64,000 nt of DNA from Psychroserpens mesophilus. Lineage in GTDB: Bacteria; Bacteroidota; Bacteroidia; Flavobacteriales; Flavobacteriaceae. Location of the stretch: assembly GCF_000826645.1 (NCBI RefSeq), contig NZ_JXJP01000020.1, forward strand, positions 124,001 to 188,000, written 5' to 3'. This document shows positions 51,327 to 60,263 of the stretch, piece by piece; positions within the stretch are counted from its first letter, which is position 1; each line of letters starts with the position of its first letter. Under the pieces are notes generated by a model, which worked only from the letters and a program-made list of their open reading frames with translations, was not told the DNA's origin and ran no database searches. A program made the translations under genes and the position numbers.

Positions 51327-51872
51327 ATGAATTCATCAATCAAAACCATAATCATGATGTTGTTCTTGGTTGTAACCTTACAAAGTTGCAACCAGGATCC
51401 AACATTGCAAAGTTTCTACGTAGATAGTGAACTTGCGCCAGGATTTACATCTTTAGATGTGCCAATTAGCTTGCTAAAAATAGATGAAACCCAATTAGAT
51501 GAAGAGCAGAAAGCTGCCTACGAGTCTGTTGATAAATTAAGTATGGTTGCTTTTGTTGCAGAAGATGGCAATAAAGAACAAATGGATATTGAATTTGCTA
51601 AAGTGAAAACCATATTGGCAAATCCGAAATACGAAGAATTGATGCGAGGTGGAAATTCTACTGACGGTAAATTCGTAGTTAAGTATGTTGGTGATGGCGA
51701 AAATGTGGATGAATTTATACTCTTAGGAAATTCTAGTGAGGCTGGTTTTGCCGTTGTTAGAATCATCGGTGACGATATGAATTTCTCAAAAATTATGAAA
51801 CTGGCTTCTGTTTTAGATGAAGGCAATATTGAGGAGACTCAATTAAAAGAAATCACTAAATTTTTTCAATAA
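51327..51872 (+). CDS. DUF4252 lipoprotein (second copy)
   Basis: A 181-residue lipoprotein with lipobox TLQSC (Cys21). Same family as the preceding gene: KLSMVAFVAEDGNKEQMDIEFAKVKTIL, YEELMRGGNSTDGKFVVKYVGDGENVDEFILLGNSSEAGFAVVRIIGDDMNFSKIMKLASVL. It lacks the N-terminal FDKFE...V part, having instead SFYVDSELAPGFTSLDVP. It probably works with its paralogue in the periplasm. It is the last gene of the operon; a terminator follows. Confidence 0.87.
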   Translation: MNSSIKTIIMMLFLVVTLQSCNQDPTLQSFYVDSELAPGFTSLDVPISLLKIDETQLDEEQKAAYESVDKLSMVAFVAEDGNKEQMDIEFAKVKTILANPKYEELMRGGNSTDGKFVVKYVGDGENVDEFILLGNSSEAGFAVVRIIGDDMNFSKIMKLASVLDEGNIEETQLKEITKFFQ

Positions 51873-51899
51873 CTGACTTTTATTGAGAATGTTAATGTT

Positions 51900-51935
51900 A
51901 ATCACCTTGAGTTTTTACTTAAGGTGATTTTTTTA
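51900..51935. terminator. Bidirectional terminator
   Basis: AATCACCTT (51900-51908) / AAGGTGATT (51921-51929) with loop GAGTTTTTACTT and a T run on the plus strand to 51934. It ends the DUF4252 operon and lies at the stop of the minus-strand small membrane gene. Confidence 0.82.
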
Positions 51936-52121
51936 TTTAGAACCTGTTTGATGGTCTTTAATCGCTATCCAAATTAAAATAAAGGCTAACAACGCAAATC
52001 CTGTAAACAAAAGCAGCTTTACAATAATATAATCTAGGATATCCAGAATTCCAGATATAAAAAACCCGAAGACCAAAATGCCTGTATAGATAAGTGCTAG
52101 CGTGTTTTTGCTAAAGGTCAT
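51933..52121 (-). CDS. Small two-helix membrane protein downstream of purB
   Basis: A 62-residue protein from ATG 52121 with two hydrophobic helices (TLALIYTGILVFGFFISGILD and IIVKLLLFTGFALLAFILIWIAI) and a short polar tail (KDHQTGSK). In-frame TTG 52127 is the alternative start. The ATG follows the purB TGA (52126-52124) by 2 bases, so translational coupling is likely. Unknown function. Its closeness to purB does not imply a metabolic link. Confidence 0.68.
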   Translation of the reverse strand: MTFSKNTLALIYTGILVFGFFISGILDILDYIIVKLLLFTGFALLAFILIWIAIKDHQTGSK

Positions 52122-52123
52122 AT

Positions 52124-53467
52124 TCAAATTCCTGTGTAATTACTCGGACTAATAGCTTTTAATTCTGTTTTTATGGCATCAGAAACCTCTAAAGTATCAA
52201 TAAAATTAGAAATGGATTGTTCATTAATCGTTTCATTGGTTCTGGTTAAGCCTTTTAAAGCTTCATACGGATTTGGATACGCTTCTCTACGTAAGATGGT
52301 TTGTATCGCCTCTGCAACCACTGCCCAATTGTTTTCAAGGTCTTCAGCAAACTTGCTTTCGTTTAATAACAATTTATTCAATCCTTTTAGAGTCGATTTA
52401 AAGCCAATAAGTGTATGACCGAAAGGAACTCCTACATTTCTCAGAACAGTACTGTCGGTTAAATCCCGTTGTAATCTTGAAATAGGAAGCTTCGCTGAGA
52501 GATGTTCGAAAATGGCATTAGCAATACCTAAATTCCCTTCAGAGTTTTCAAAATCTATCGGATTCACTTTGTGTGGCATAGCACTACTTCCAACTTCACC
52601 TTTTTTAATCTTTTGCTTAAAATAGTCCATTGAAACATAGGTCCAAACATCACGATCTAAATCTATAAGAATTGTATTGATGCGTTTTAAAGTATCAAAT
52701 AAAGCAGCCATATGATCGTAATGCTCAATTTGCGTCGTGGGAAACGAATGCTGTAAACTTAATTTCTCTTGAATAAATTTAGTTCCGAAGGCTTTCCAGT
52801 CAATATCTGGATAGGCAACTTTATGCGCATTAAAGTTTCCTGTGGCACCTCCAAATTTTGCTGCACTCGGCACATCATTTAATAAGTTGAATTGTTCTTC
52901 TAAACGTACAACAAACACTTCTATTTCTTTTCCTAATCGTGTTGGAGAAGCAGGTTGACCATGAGTTCTGGCTAGCATAGGAATGTCTTTCCATTCAGAA
53001 GCAAGCGCCTTCAGTTTTTTTAAAATCTCAAAATATTCAGGCACATAAACGTCATTCATCGCATCCTTTATGCTCAAGGGAATGGCTGTGTTATTAATGT
53101 CTTGTGAGGTTAATCCGAAATGAATAAACTCTTTATATTTTCCAAGGCTTAACTTGTCAAATTGTTCCTTAATGAAATATTCAACTGCTTTTACATCGTG
53201 ATTGGTAACGGCTTCAATATCTTTTATCGCTTGCGCATCTTCTGAAGTAAAACCTGTGTATATCAATCTTAAATCCTCAAAAACCGAAGAATCAACATCT
53301 GAAAGTTGTGGTAATTTCAATTCACAAAGGGCAATAAAGTACTCAATCTCTACTAAAACACGATATTTTATAAGTGCTTCTTCAGAAAAATAAGGTGCAA
53401 GTTTCTCAACTTTGTTTCTGTAACGACCATCGATTGGAGAAATGGCATTTAATGATGATATTGACAT
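52124..53467 (-). CDS. purB: Adenylosuccinate lyase
   Basis: A 447-residue protein from ATG 53467 (MSISSLNAISPIDGRYRNKVEKL); a longer N-terminal reading is improbable. Signature: SSAMPHKVNPIDFENSEGN (fumarase/aspartase signature, catalytic Ser in the flexible loop), TSQDINNTA and ARTHGQPASPTRLGKE. It splits SAICAR and adenylosuccinate, releasing fumarate, in purine synthesis in the cytoplasm. The Bacteroidota-type length (about 447) is normal. It is followed on the same strand by the small membrane gene. Confidence 0.96.
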   Translation of the reverse strand: MSISSLNAISPIDGRYRNKVEKLAPYFSEEALIKYRVLVEIEYFIALCELKLPQLSDVDSSVFEDLRLIYTGFTSEDAQAIKDIEAVTNHDVKAVEYFIKEQFDKLSLGKYKEFIHFGLTSQDINNTAIPLSIKDAMNDVYVPEYFEILKKLKALASEWKDIPMLARTHGQPASPTRLGKEIEVFVVRLEEQFNLLNDVPSAAKFGGATGNFNAHKVAYPDIDWKAFGTKFIQEKLSLQHSFPTTQIEHYDHMAALFDTLKRINTILIDLDRDVWTYVSMDYFKQKIKKGEVGSSAMPHKVNPIDFENSEGNLGIANAIFEHLSAKLPISRLQRDLTDSTVLRNVGVPFGHTLIGFKSTLKGLNKLLLNESKFAEDLENNWAVVAEAIQTILRREAYPNPYEALKGLTRTNETINEQSISNFIDTLEVSDAIKTELKAISPSNYTGI

Positions 53468-53649
53468 TGGTTGTATTGTTTTTTGGACTAAAACTGTAAG
53501 TTGGCAAAGATAATTGTTTTGATTGGAAGCCAAGCATAACTCCTTGTAAGTTTTTTTCCTTTTCTTAAATTTGTAGTTATAAGTTTTCTACTTTTACGAG
53601 CATTCTAATTACAACGGTACTATTTTAAAAATAATTATCTAAAACGTTT

Positions 53650-54570
53650 ATGTCTAAATCTATTGAAGATAAATTAGAGAAAATACCAGTCATCAATCTG
53701 CTGGTAAAATTCTTCAAGAGTATCAAACTAAAAGTTTTAGAAGGTTTGTCGCTTTACGATTTACTTGAATTATATGCCACAGGCATCATCAAAGGCGCTT
53801 TGAGTACGCGAGCAAGTGCGATTGCCTACAGTTTTTTTATGGCACTATTTCCGTTTTTATTGTTTGTAATTATAGTGATTCCTTACGTGCCAATTGATGG
53901 CTTTGAAACCGAATTTTTAAATTTTCTGCAATCCTTTTTGCCACCAACAACGACCGATTTTTTCTATGAGAGTATTTTTGAAAATATAAAAGGAGGAGGA
54001 CTTATTTCTTCGGTGTTTTTAGTTTCTATTTTATTGATGGCAAATGGTGTAAATGCTGTGTTTTCGGGTTTTGAAAGTTCATATCATGAGCAACTCACCC
54101 GAAATATTTTTAAACAATATATGTATGCCTTGGGTGTGGCTCTGATTTTGGCGTTTTTATTGATTCTAACCGTCGCTGTGCTTGGGTTTTTTAATATTTA
54201 TGTGGTTGAAAATATTGTAGAATTTGCTCATGTTGAAAATGAAAACAGCAGTTTGTTATTAGTGCTTTCGCAATCACTTTTTTTTATCATTATGGTGTAT
54301 TTGGCTACTGCAACACTGTATTATTTCGGAACTAAAGAAGGCAAGCAATTCAAGTTTTTCTCAATAGGAGCCTTGTTTACAACTCTGTTAATTATACTTA
54401 CATCGTATCTATTTGGAATTTATATTGAAAATTTTGCGCAATACAATAAACTATATGGCTCAATAGGAGCGTTGTTAATACTCATGTTCTATTTTTGGCT
54501 TAATGCCAATATTTTATTATTAGGATTTGAATTAAATGTATCATTAACGAGATTAAGAAAACACAGATAA
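53650..54570 (+). CDS. YihY/BrkB-family membrane protein
   Basis: A 306-residue integral membrane protein with about six helices. Family features: KGALSTRASAIAYSFFMALFPFLLFVIIVIP (first helix region), LPPTTTDFFYESIFENIKGGGLISSVFLVSILLMANGVNAVFSGFESSYHE, and at the end YGSIGALLILMFYFWLNANILLLGFELN. The YihY/BrkB family was once called ribonuclease BN by error; it is thought to act in envelope or lipid transport, with function unresolved. It is followed after 1 base by the DUF2147 gene, so the two are one operon. Confidence 0.92.
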   Translation: MSKSIEDKLEKIPVINLLVKFFKSIKLKVLEGLSLYDLLELYATGIIKGALSTRASAIAYSFFMALFPFLLFVIIVIPYVPIDGFETEFLNFLQSFLPPTTTDFFYESIFENIKGGGLISSVFLVSILLMANGVNAVFSGFESSYHEQLTRNIFKQYMYALGVALILAFLLILTVAVLGFFNIYVVENIVEFAHVENENSSLLLVLSQSLFFIIMVYLATATLYYFGTKEGKQFKFFSIGALFTTLLIILTSYLFGIYIENFAQYNKLYGSIGALLILMFYFWLNANILLLGFELNVSLTRLRKHR

Positions 54571-54571
54571 T

Positions 54572-54997
54572 ATGCGCCATTTCTTTTGGTTTATTTTTTG
54601 CTTCGGAATAACTTTTTCTGGTGTTTCACAAAGTGTTTTAGGACAGTGGAAAACGATTGATGATGTAACTGGAGTTGAAAAATCAATTGTTGAAATTTAT
54701 AAAGAAGACGGAAAGATTTTCGGAAAAATCATTGAAATTTTTGATAAGTCTAAACGCGATTTACCTTGCAAATTTTGTGAAGGTGAAGATTATAATAAAC
54801 CAGTTTTGGGATTGGTCATCATTAAAGATATGGAAGATAAAGGTGACGTTTATAAAAACGGAACCATTACCAATCCTGAAGATGGAAAAGTATATACTTG
54901 CAGACTAAAACTTGATGATGATAACCCAAACCAGCTTCAGGTTAGAGGATATGTAGCTTTTTTTTATAAAACTCAGTATTGGGTGAGGATCAGATAG
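54572..54997 (+). CDS. DUF2147 secreted protein
   Basis: A 141-residue protein with signal peptide (about 1-20, FSGVSQ). The DUF2147 lipocalin-like barrel is clear: VLGQWKTIDDVTGVEKSIVEIYKEDGKIFGKIIEIFD, DYNKPVLGLVIIKDM, GTITNPEDGKVYTCRLKLD and QLQVRGYVAFFYKTQYWVR. It carries a Cys pair in LPCKFCEG. These proteins are periplasmic and bind small hydrophobic or amphiphilic ligands in some cases; here the ligand is unknown. Its TAG stop directly abuts the convergent stop codon of the LytTR gene. Confidence 0.9.
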   Translation: MRHFFWFIFCFGITFSGVSQSVLGQWKTIDDVTGVEKSIVEIYKEDGKIFGKIIEIFDKSKRDLPCKFCEGEDYNKPVLGLVIIKDMEDKGDVYKNGTITNPEDGKVYTCRLKLDDDNPNQLQVRGYVAFFYKTQYWVRIR

Positions 54998-55735
54998 CTA
55001 TTTAAAAAGTTTTAAAAATTCTTCTTTTTTCCTTGTAGAAACATCAATTGTTGAATTATTAGACATAGTAACGTAGCCACCTTTCCCCTTTGTGTATTTT
55101 TTCACATGATTTATGTTTACTAGATGAGAGTTGTGAATTCTGAAGAAATGGGCATCCTTTAAAAGATCTTCATAAAATTTTAATCTTTTTGATACCATAT
55201 GTTTTTTTTGAGTCGTAAAAATATGTGTGTAACTAGTTTCGGCTTGACAATGAATAATATCACCTATTTCAACAATTTCAAATCCATCTAAAGTTGGGAT
55301 TCTAATTGTCTTTTTATGATCTTCTTTTTTCAGATTATTTAAAAGCAATTTAATTTGAGATTCAGTATCAGTGGCAGAAATTCGTTTGTTTAGCCTTTTA
55401 ATAGCACCAATAAAATCATCACTATCTATCGGTTTAAGGAGGTAGTCCATAGCGCTGTATTTGAATGCTTTTATAGCATAATTGTTAAATGCTGTGGTAA
55501 AAATGAGGTTAAAATCAAATTCGCCTAATTGCTCCAAATAATCGAATCCAGTTTTATCATGTATTTCAATATCTAAAAATACAAGGTCAGGATTGAGTGC
55601 AATGGTTTTTTTTAAAGCGTCATCAACAGTTGAGGAAGTACCAACAATTTGAAGATTATCTGTATGGTTGTTAATTAGTTTTTTTACTCTATCAATGCAG
55701 TGTTGTTCGTCATCTATAATAAGGGTTTTAATCAT
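54998..55735 (-). CDS. LytTR-family response regulator
   Basis: A 245-residue regulator: receiver domain (1-115) with acidic pocket IIDDEQHC, phosphoacceptor Asp in NPDLVFLDIEIHDKTGFDYLE (about residue 54) and Lys in YLLKPIDSDDF; DNA-binding LytTR domain (about 145-243: TLDGFEIVEIGDIIHCQAETSYTHIFT, MVSKRLKFYEDLLKDAHFFRIHNSHLVNINHVKKYTKGKGG). It is the partner of the histidine kinase whose stop lies one base upstream. The target regulon is unknown. Confidence 0.95.
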   Translation of the reverse strand: MIKTLIIDDEQHCIDRVKKLINNHTDNLQIVGTSSTVDDALKKTIALNPDLVFLDIEIHDKTGFDYLEQLGEFDFNLIFTTAFNNYAIKAFKYSAMDYLLKPIDSDDFIGAIKRLNKRISATDTESQIKLLLNNLKKEDHKKTIRIPTLDGFEIVEIGDIIHCQAETSYTHIFTTQKKHMVSKRLKFYEDLLKDAHFFRIHNSHLVNINHVKKYTKGKGGYVTMSNNSTIDVSTRKKEEFLKLFK

Positions 55736-55736
55736 C

Positions 55737-57527
55737 TTAATAAGCTAATGTTAAAGGTAGTTTTATTTCAATTTTAGTGCCATCTGTTTTATCTATAATA
55801 TTTACAGATCCATTTGTGTTTCTTTTTTTATTAAGTATGTCTATACGATTTTTAGTAATTGTCATACCTAACGATTGTTTGTTATGATTTGCTTTTAATT
55901 CTGAAGATTTTTTTCTACCAATACCATTGTCTTCAACTGAGCAAATCATCATGTTTTCATTCTTTTTATAGGATATTGTTATATGACCATTTTTTTTAAA
56001 ACTTCCTAAACCGTGTATGATGCTATTCTCAACAAACGGTTGAAGAATCATTGGAGGAATTAGTGTGTTTTCTGGGTTGATAGCATCATCAATAATAATG
56101 GAGTAAGTAAAGTTATTATTTGTACGTTTATTTTCAATATCCATATAGGTTTTCAGTATTTGAATATCTTCTTCTAATAAAATTTCGCTCTCTGTTGATT
56201 TTTCAAGAGTCTCTCTCATGAGTTTAGAAAACTTAGTGAGATAATTTGTGGCGCTTTCAATATCATTTTTTGAAACATATTCATTAATTGAGTTTAATGA
56301 ATTGAAAATAAAGTGTGGATTCATTTGCGCTCTTAATGCTTTGAGTTCTGTGTCTGCTACCTTAGTATTAAACTGAGCTTCTTTTTTTTGTGAAATCGCA
56401 TCGCGTTTTCGTCTGTATAATATAAAACTAATAATTGATGCTAATGCCAATCCGCTTCCACCAAGAAGTGAAGCATTTCTAATGAGTTTTTGACGTGATA
56501 TTTCAGCATTTGCAAGCGTTTCTTGTTGTTCTATTTTAAACTGCATTTCTTTTCGAGTAAGCTCTGCAATTTTTTCTTCTGATATAACACTATCTCTTAA
56601 TTTAATATGATTTTTATATGCGATTAAAGCTTCGATGTGATCATTATCATATTCATAAACTTTATTAAGTGTTTCCCAGGCATCAGCTTGCCATTCAATA
56701 GCTTCAATTTCTTGAGCCACTTTTAATCCTTTTGTACTAAATGTTTTAGCCGATTCATAATCTTCAAGAAGAATACTGATTTTTCCTAAGCTATTGAGAG
56801 CAGTTGCTTGAGTATATTTGCTTTTAATTTGATCTGAGAGTTCTAAGGCTCTTTTATAATGATTTGTTGATTTCGAATAGTCTTTTTTTGCTTTGTAAGC
56901 CATCCCAAGATTGTTTAAAATCGCTGCGATATAAAAGTCATTATTTTCTTCTGTAGCTAAAACTAATGCATTATCTAAATTCATAATGCCTTCATCAACA
57001 AGGTTTTTCTCTATTTGTACTGTGCCAATATTTACTAACGCTCTTATTTGATCTTCTTTTCTATTAGATTGTTTAGCTATAGATAAGAGTTTATTGTAAT
57101 TAGTTAATGCCTTTTCAAAAAGCTTTAAATCAGCATATATGTTGCCTAAATTGTTGTACAAACTAGCGTCAAATAACTTATTATTTGGCATTGTAGAACT
57201 TGTTTTTAAAGCCTCTTGAAATGCTTCCATTGCATTAAAGTTATCCGACAAACTATAATATACGACTCCCATTTGTCGTAAACCAAAGGCTTTTCCTTTG
57301 GTCCAGTTTATTTCAGATGATATTTTTAGAGCTTCTTCAACAAGACTAAATGCATGATTTGGGTCGTTATAGGTAACGTAATTTGCAGCATTAATTAAAT
57401 GTCGAACTCGTGTAGAGTCTTTAGTAACATGAGTTTCTAAGTTTTTAAAGATAGAATCCTTTACACTTTCTTGAGCATAAGTATAGCACGAAAAACTTAT
57501 GGCTAAACATAGTAAGAGATGACGCAT
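55737..57527 (-). CDS. TPR-containing LytS-type sensor histidine kinase
   Basis: A 596-residue kinase with signal peptide (1-18, YTYAQ). A large periplasmic TPR region (about 45-320) has repeats such as DASLYNNLGNIYADLKLFEKALTNYNKLL, AILNNLGMAYKAKKDYSKSTNHYKRAL and ATALNSLGKISILLEDYESAKTF. Then come a helix (about 350-368), the histidine box ALRAQMNPHFIFNSLNSINEYV (conserved His near residue 401), and the HATPase domain (LIPPMILQPFVENSIIHGLGSFKKNGHITISYK, SVEDNGIGRKKSSEL). Typical of LytS/YehU-like kinases of Bacteroidota. The ligand sensed by the TPRs is unknown. It forms an operon with the LytTR regulator and faces away from the secreted cluster at 57703. Confidence 0.95.
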   Translation of the reverse strand: MRHLLLCLAISFSCYTYAQESVKDSIFKNLETHVTKDSTRVRHLINAANYVTYNDPNHAFSLVEEALKISSEINWTKGKAFGLRQMGVVYYSLSDNFNAMEAFQEALKTSSTMPNNKLFDASLYNNLGNIYADLKLFEKALTNYNKLLSIAKQSNRKEDQIRALVNIGTVQIEKNLVDEGIMNLDNALVLATEENNDFYIAAILNNLGMAYKAKKDYSKSTNHYKRALELSDQIKSKYTQATALNSLGKISILLEDYESAKTFSTKGLKVAQEIEAIEWQADAWETLNKVYEYDNDHIEALIAYKNHIKLRDSVISEEKIAELTRKEMQFKIEQQETLANAEISRQKLIRNASLLGGSGLALASIISFILYRRKRDAISQKKEAQFNTKVADTELKALRAQMNPHFIFNSLNSINEYVSKNDIESATNYLTKFSKLMRETLEKSTESEILLEEDIQILKTYMDIENKRTNNNFTYSIIIDDAINPENTLIPPMILQPFVENSIIHGLGSFKKNGHITISYKKNENMMICSVEDNGIGRKKSSELKANHNKQSLGMTITKNRIDILNKKRNTNGSVNIIDKTDGTKIEIKLPLTLAY

Positions 57528-57702
57528 TGAATTTTAAAAACGATTAATTAATAGCTTGTTAAATTTAATTTAAATTTTAATAAACCCAATGGCATTTACG
57601 CGAAAATAAACTCAAAGCGTGCAGTTATGAATTCTTGATAGTATATATGATGTGTCTATTGTTATTTTACACTAGTTATTAATTAACGGAATCCATTAAG
57701 AT

Positions 57703-58245
57703 ATGAAACCATCAAGCAGTGTATTAAAAATCGTAATATTTACCTTACTTATAGTGAGTTGTTCTGGAAGTGACGATAGTTCTGACTCAGCAGATGATAA
57801 TACTGTTATTGGTACGATTCAATTATCAGGTGATGACACTACTGAAGTTGGTAGCTCATTAACCGTTGCAAATATAGATCCTAACGGACTTAGTACCACT
57901 GGAACTTCAAGTGCAGTGGTATTGTTAGATGAAAATACAACCGTTGAAAATGGAGAATTAGTACCAACTAATTTTATGAATGCTTTCGTTATTGTTGCAG
58001 CAGAATTTGATGCAGAAGATAATGCTGCAGTCGATAAATCAATTTCAATGACTATCGTTAAAAATGGAGAAGAGTTTCGCTATGTATGCTCAACTCCTCC
58101 AACAAGTGCTGCAGATGATACCGATTGTGGTTCAGGATTTAGTGTTGATAAAGTTATTAAACAAGTTGTGTTTGATGACACTACAGTTATCAATGTTGAT
58201 TCAGGTTCAATTTTAACAATGAACGGAACCATTAATTATAATTAA
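57703..58245 (+). CDS. Secreted lipoprotein, first gene after the HK/LytTR pair
   Basis: A 180-residue lipoprotein with lipobox LLIVSC (Cys20) followed by acidic SGSDDSSDSADD. The mature part is beta-rich, with IQLSGDDTTEVGSSLTVANIDPNG, VILLDENTTVENGELVPTNFMNAFVIVAAEFDAEDNAA and a pair of Cys (YVCSTPPTSAADDTDCGSGF). No family is recognised. It is the first gene of a five-gene plus-strand stretch divergent from the kinase gene, so the two transcripts share the 175-bp upstream region (57528-57702). No LytTR-type direct repeat could be identified with confidence. Confidence 0.72.
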   Translation: MKPSSSVLKIVIFTLLIVSCSGSDDSSDSADDNTVIGTIQLSGDDTTEVGSSLTVANIDPNGLSTTGTSSAVVLLDENTTVENGELVPTNFMNAFVIVAAEFDAEDNAAVDKSISMTIVKNGEEFRYVCSTPPTSAADDTDCGSGFSVDKVIKQVVFDDTTVINVDSGSILTMNGTINYN

Positions 58246-58372
58246 TTTTTATACCAACTTGATTAGTAAGTTTTTAAGCTAATTTATTAGTCGTTTGTCG
58301 AATAATACAGGAATTTGCTTTTTGGGTTGTATAGTTTTATAGAATCTTCTATAAATTAAATTCTAATTAACC

Positions 58373-59689
58373 ATGAAAACAAAATTACTTTTAATTATTA
58401 CTTTTTTTTATTTTTCATCTCAAGCTCAAATTACATTAATTCCAGATTCTAATTTTGAACAGGCTTTAATTGATCAAGGTATAGATGTAGATGGAACGCT
58501 TAATGGAGAAGCGTTTATACCAGCTATTGAGTTTGTTCAGTTTTTAGATGTTTCTGATTCGAATATTTCTGACCTTTCGGGTATTGAAGATTTCGTTGGA
58601 CTAATTGTACTTCAATGTAGAAATAATCAAATATCATCTCTGGATGTAAGTAACAATACACAGCTTGAATCTCTGTCATGTGACAATAATCAACTTGTTG
58701 CATTAGATTTGAGCGGAAACTTACAATTAAATAATTTAATCTGCTGGAATAATCAATTGACTACTTTAAATCTAAGCCAGAATAATTTATTAGAGACTTT
58801 GGCTTGTTCAGGCAATATGTTAACCGGTCTCAATTTAAATCCAAATGCTCCTCTAGAATTTTTGCAATGTTTTGATAATCAACTGTCATCATTAGATATA
58901 AGTAGTTACAGTACAATCACAGATTTGCAATGTGGAAATAATAATATAGTTTCTATTAATGGATTGACTAATAATATTCAATTAACTAGATTAGAAGTGA
59001 ATGATAACTTACTCACAAACTTAGATGTTTCTTCTAACTTGATTTTAGAAGTTTTGAGGTGTTCTAATAATGATTTTAACACATTAAATGTATCGAACAA
59101 TACTTTACTAGAAAGGATTCAATGCTCTAATAATAATAGTTTGACTAATGTTATTGGATTGAATGCTTTAAATGAATTAACTTTTTTTACTGCAAATAAC
59201 ACATCGCTAACTAGTCTAGATTTTTCAGATAATGAGTTATTGGAAGTGTTTCAGTGTTTTAATAGTTCTCTATCAGAACTTAATCTCAAAAATCAGAATA
59301 ATTTACTAATTAATAGTGCTGCATTTGATATTTCTAGTAACCCAAACCTTTTCTGTGTTGATGTAGATGATTCAGCATATTCAACAGCTAACTGGCTAAA
59401 TAAAGATGCGCAAACTGTTTATTCAGAAGATTGTGCAACCTTAAGTAATACAGAAAATGTATTAACTACTTTTAAAGTTTACCCAAATCCAACCCGAGAT
59501 TACTTATCTGTTGAATTAATGGATGATTTTAATTATACTATCACTGATTTGAAAGGTAATCTTTTAATTAAAGGAGAGTTATTTAAAAGTTCTAATACTA
59601 TTCAAGTTTCTGAGCTAGCACAAGGGGTTTACTTCATTAACTTGCAAAACAACAAAGCTAAATTAACAAAAAAAATTATAATTAATTAA
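58373..59689 (+). CDS. LRR protein with Cys-ladder repeats and T9SS sorting domain
   Basis: A 438-residue protein: signal peptide (1-18, SSQAQ), a short cap (TLIPDSNFEQALIDQGIDVDG), then about ten leucine-rich repeats of about 21 residues (for example LDVSNNTQLESLSCDNNQLV, LDLSGNLQLNNLICWNNQLT, LNLSQNNLLETLACSGNML). Most carry a Cys at the same position, a ladder typical of the Flavobacterial LRR family. A Por/T9SS sorting domain ends it (about 360-438: FKVYPNPTRDYLSVEL, ITDLKGNLLIKG, QGVYFINL, ending TKKIIIN). It is a surface adhesion or recognition protein; binding partner unknown. Confidence 0.9.
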   Translation: MKTKLLLIITFFYFSSQAQITLIPDSNFEQALIDQGIDVDGTLNGEAFIPAIEFVQFLDVSDSNISDLSGIEDFVGLIVLQCRNNQISSLDVSNNTQLESLSCDNNQLVALDLSGNLQLNNLICWNNQLTTLNLSQNNLLETLACSGNMLTGLNLNPNAPLEFLQCFDNQLSSLDISSYSTITDLQCGNNNIVSINGLTNNIQLTRLEVNDNLLTNLDVSSNLILEVLRCSNNDFNTLNVSNNTLLERIQCSNNNSLTNVIGLNALNELTFFTANNTSLTSLDFSDNELLEVFQCFNSSLSELNLKNQNNLLINSAAFDISSNPNLFCVDVDDSAYSTANWLNKDAQTVYSEDCATLSNTENVLTTFKVYPNPTRDYLSVELMDDFNYTITDLKGNLLIKGELFKSSNTIQVSELAQGVYFINLQNNKAKLTKKIIIN

Positions 59690-59701
59690 ATTTGACCAAC
59701 T

Positions 59702-60241
59702 ATGAAAAATCTAATGTATTTGTTTTGTCTTTCTCTTTTCTTTTTCAGCTGTGGTAGTGATGACGATTCAGTGATAGAAGATCCTTTGCAGAATAATTCG
59801 CCTTACTATATGACGTTTACAGAATCTGGAAATAATTATGATTCGAGAGCATCGATAGGCGTTGGAGTGGATGGAGCTATTATTGAAGATCCTAATTTTT
59901 TAGCATTAGCGTTAGGTACTGATTTTGTCACTAATAATGGTGATTTTTTGGCTGTTATTATCACTTTGGAGGGTAATTCTTCAGATGGTTTTGGTAGTGG
60001 CTTTGAGGTTAATGGCACAAACGATGATTTTGTTTTAGAGTTTATTTATAGCAAATCAAATTTATCTGGAACTGTAGATTTTAGTGGATCTGCACATGAT
60101 GACTCTGTTTATTTAAAAATTTTATCCATAGATAGAGATAATAAAATCATTTCAGGTAACTTTAGCTTTACGGCAGTTTCAGATACAAGTTCACAAACTA
60201 GAACCGTTACTAATGGTTTTTTTAATATTAATTATCAATAA
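59702..60241 (+). CDS. DUF6252-like lipoprotein (copy A)
   Basis: A 179-residue lipoprotein with lipobox LFFFSC (Cys17) and an acidic linker (GSDDDSVIEDP). The ending IKSILSIDRDNKIISGNFSFTAVSDTSSQTRTVTNGFFNINY follows the pattern of DUF6252-like lipoproteins (II.G.F.F.A.......V..G.F....Y). It matches the copy at 62000, which ends IISGEFRFLAIDDDDDSLMYNVTEGEFSNVSY, so the two are paralogues separated by the four-repeat protein gene. Family name is by resemblance from memory. Function unknown. Confidence 0.72.
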   Translation: MKNLMYLFCLSLFFFSCGSDDDSVIEDPLQNNSPYYMTFTESGNNYDSRASIGVGVDGAIIEDPNFLALALGTDFVTNNGDFLAVIITLEGNSSDGFGSGFEVNGTNDDFVLEFIYSKSNLSGTVDFSGSAHDDSVYLKILSIDRDNKIISGNFSFTAVSDTSSQTRTVTNGFFNINYQ

Positions 60242-60263
60242 TTTTTTTCAATCTTAAATATCT

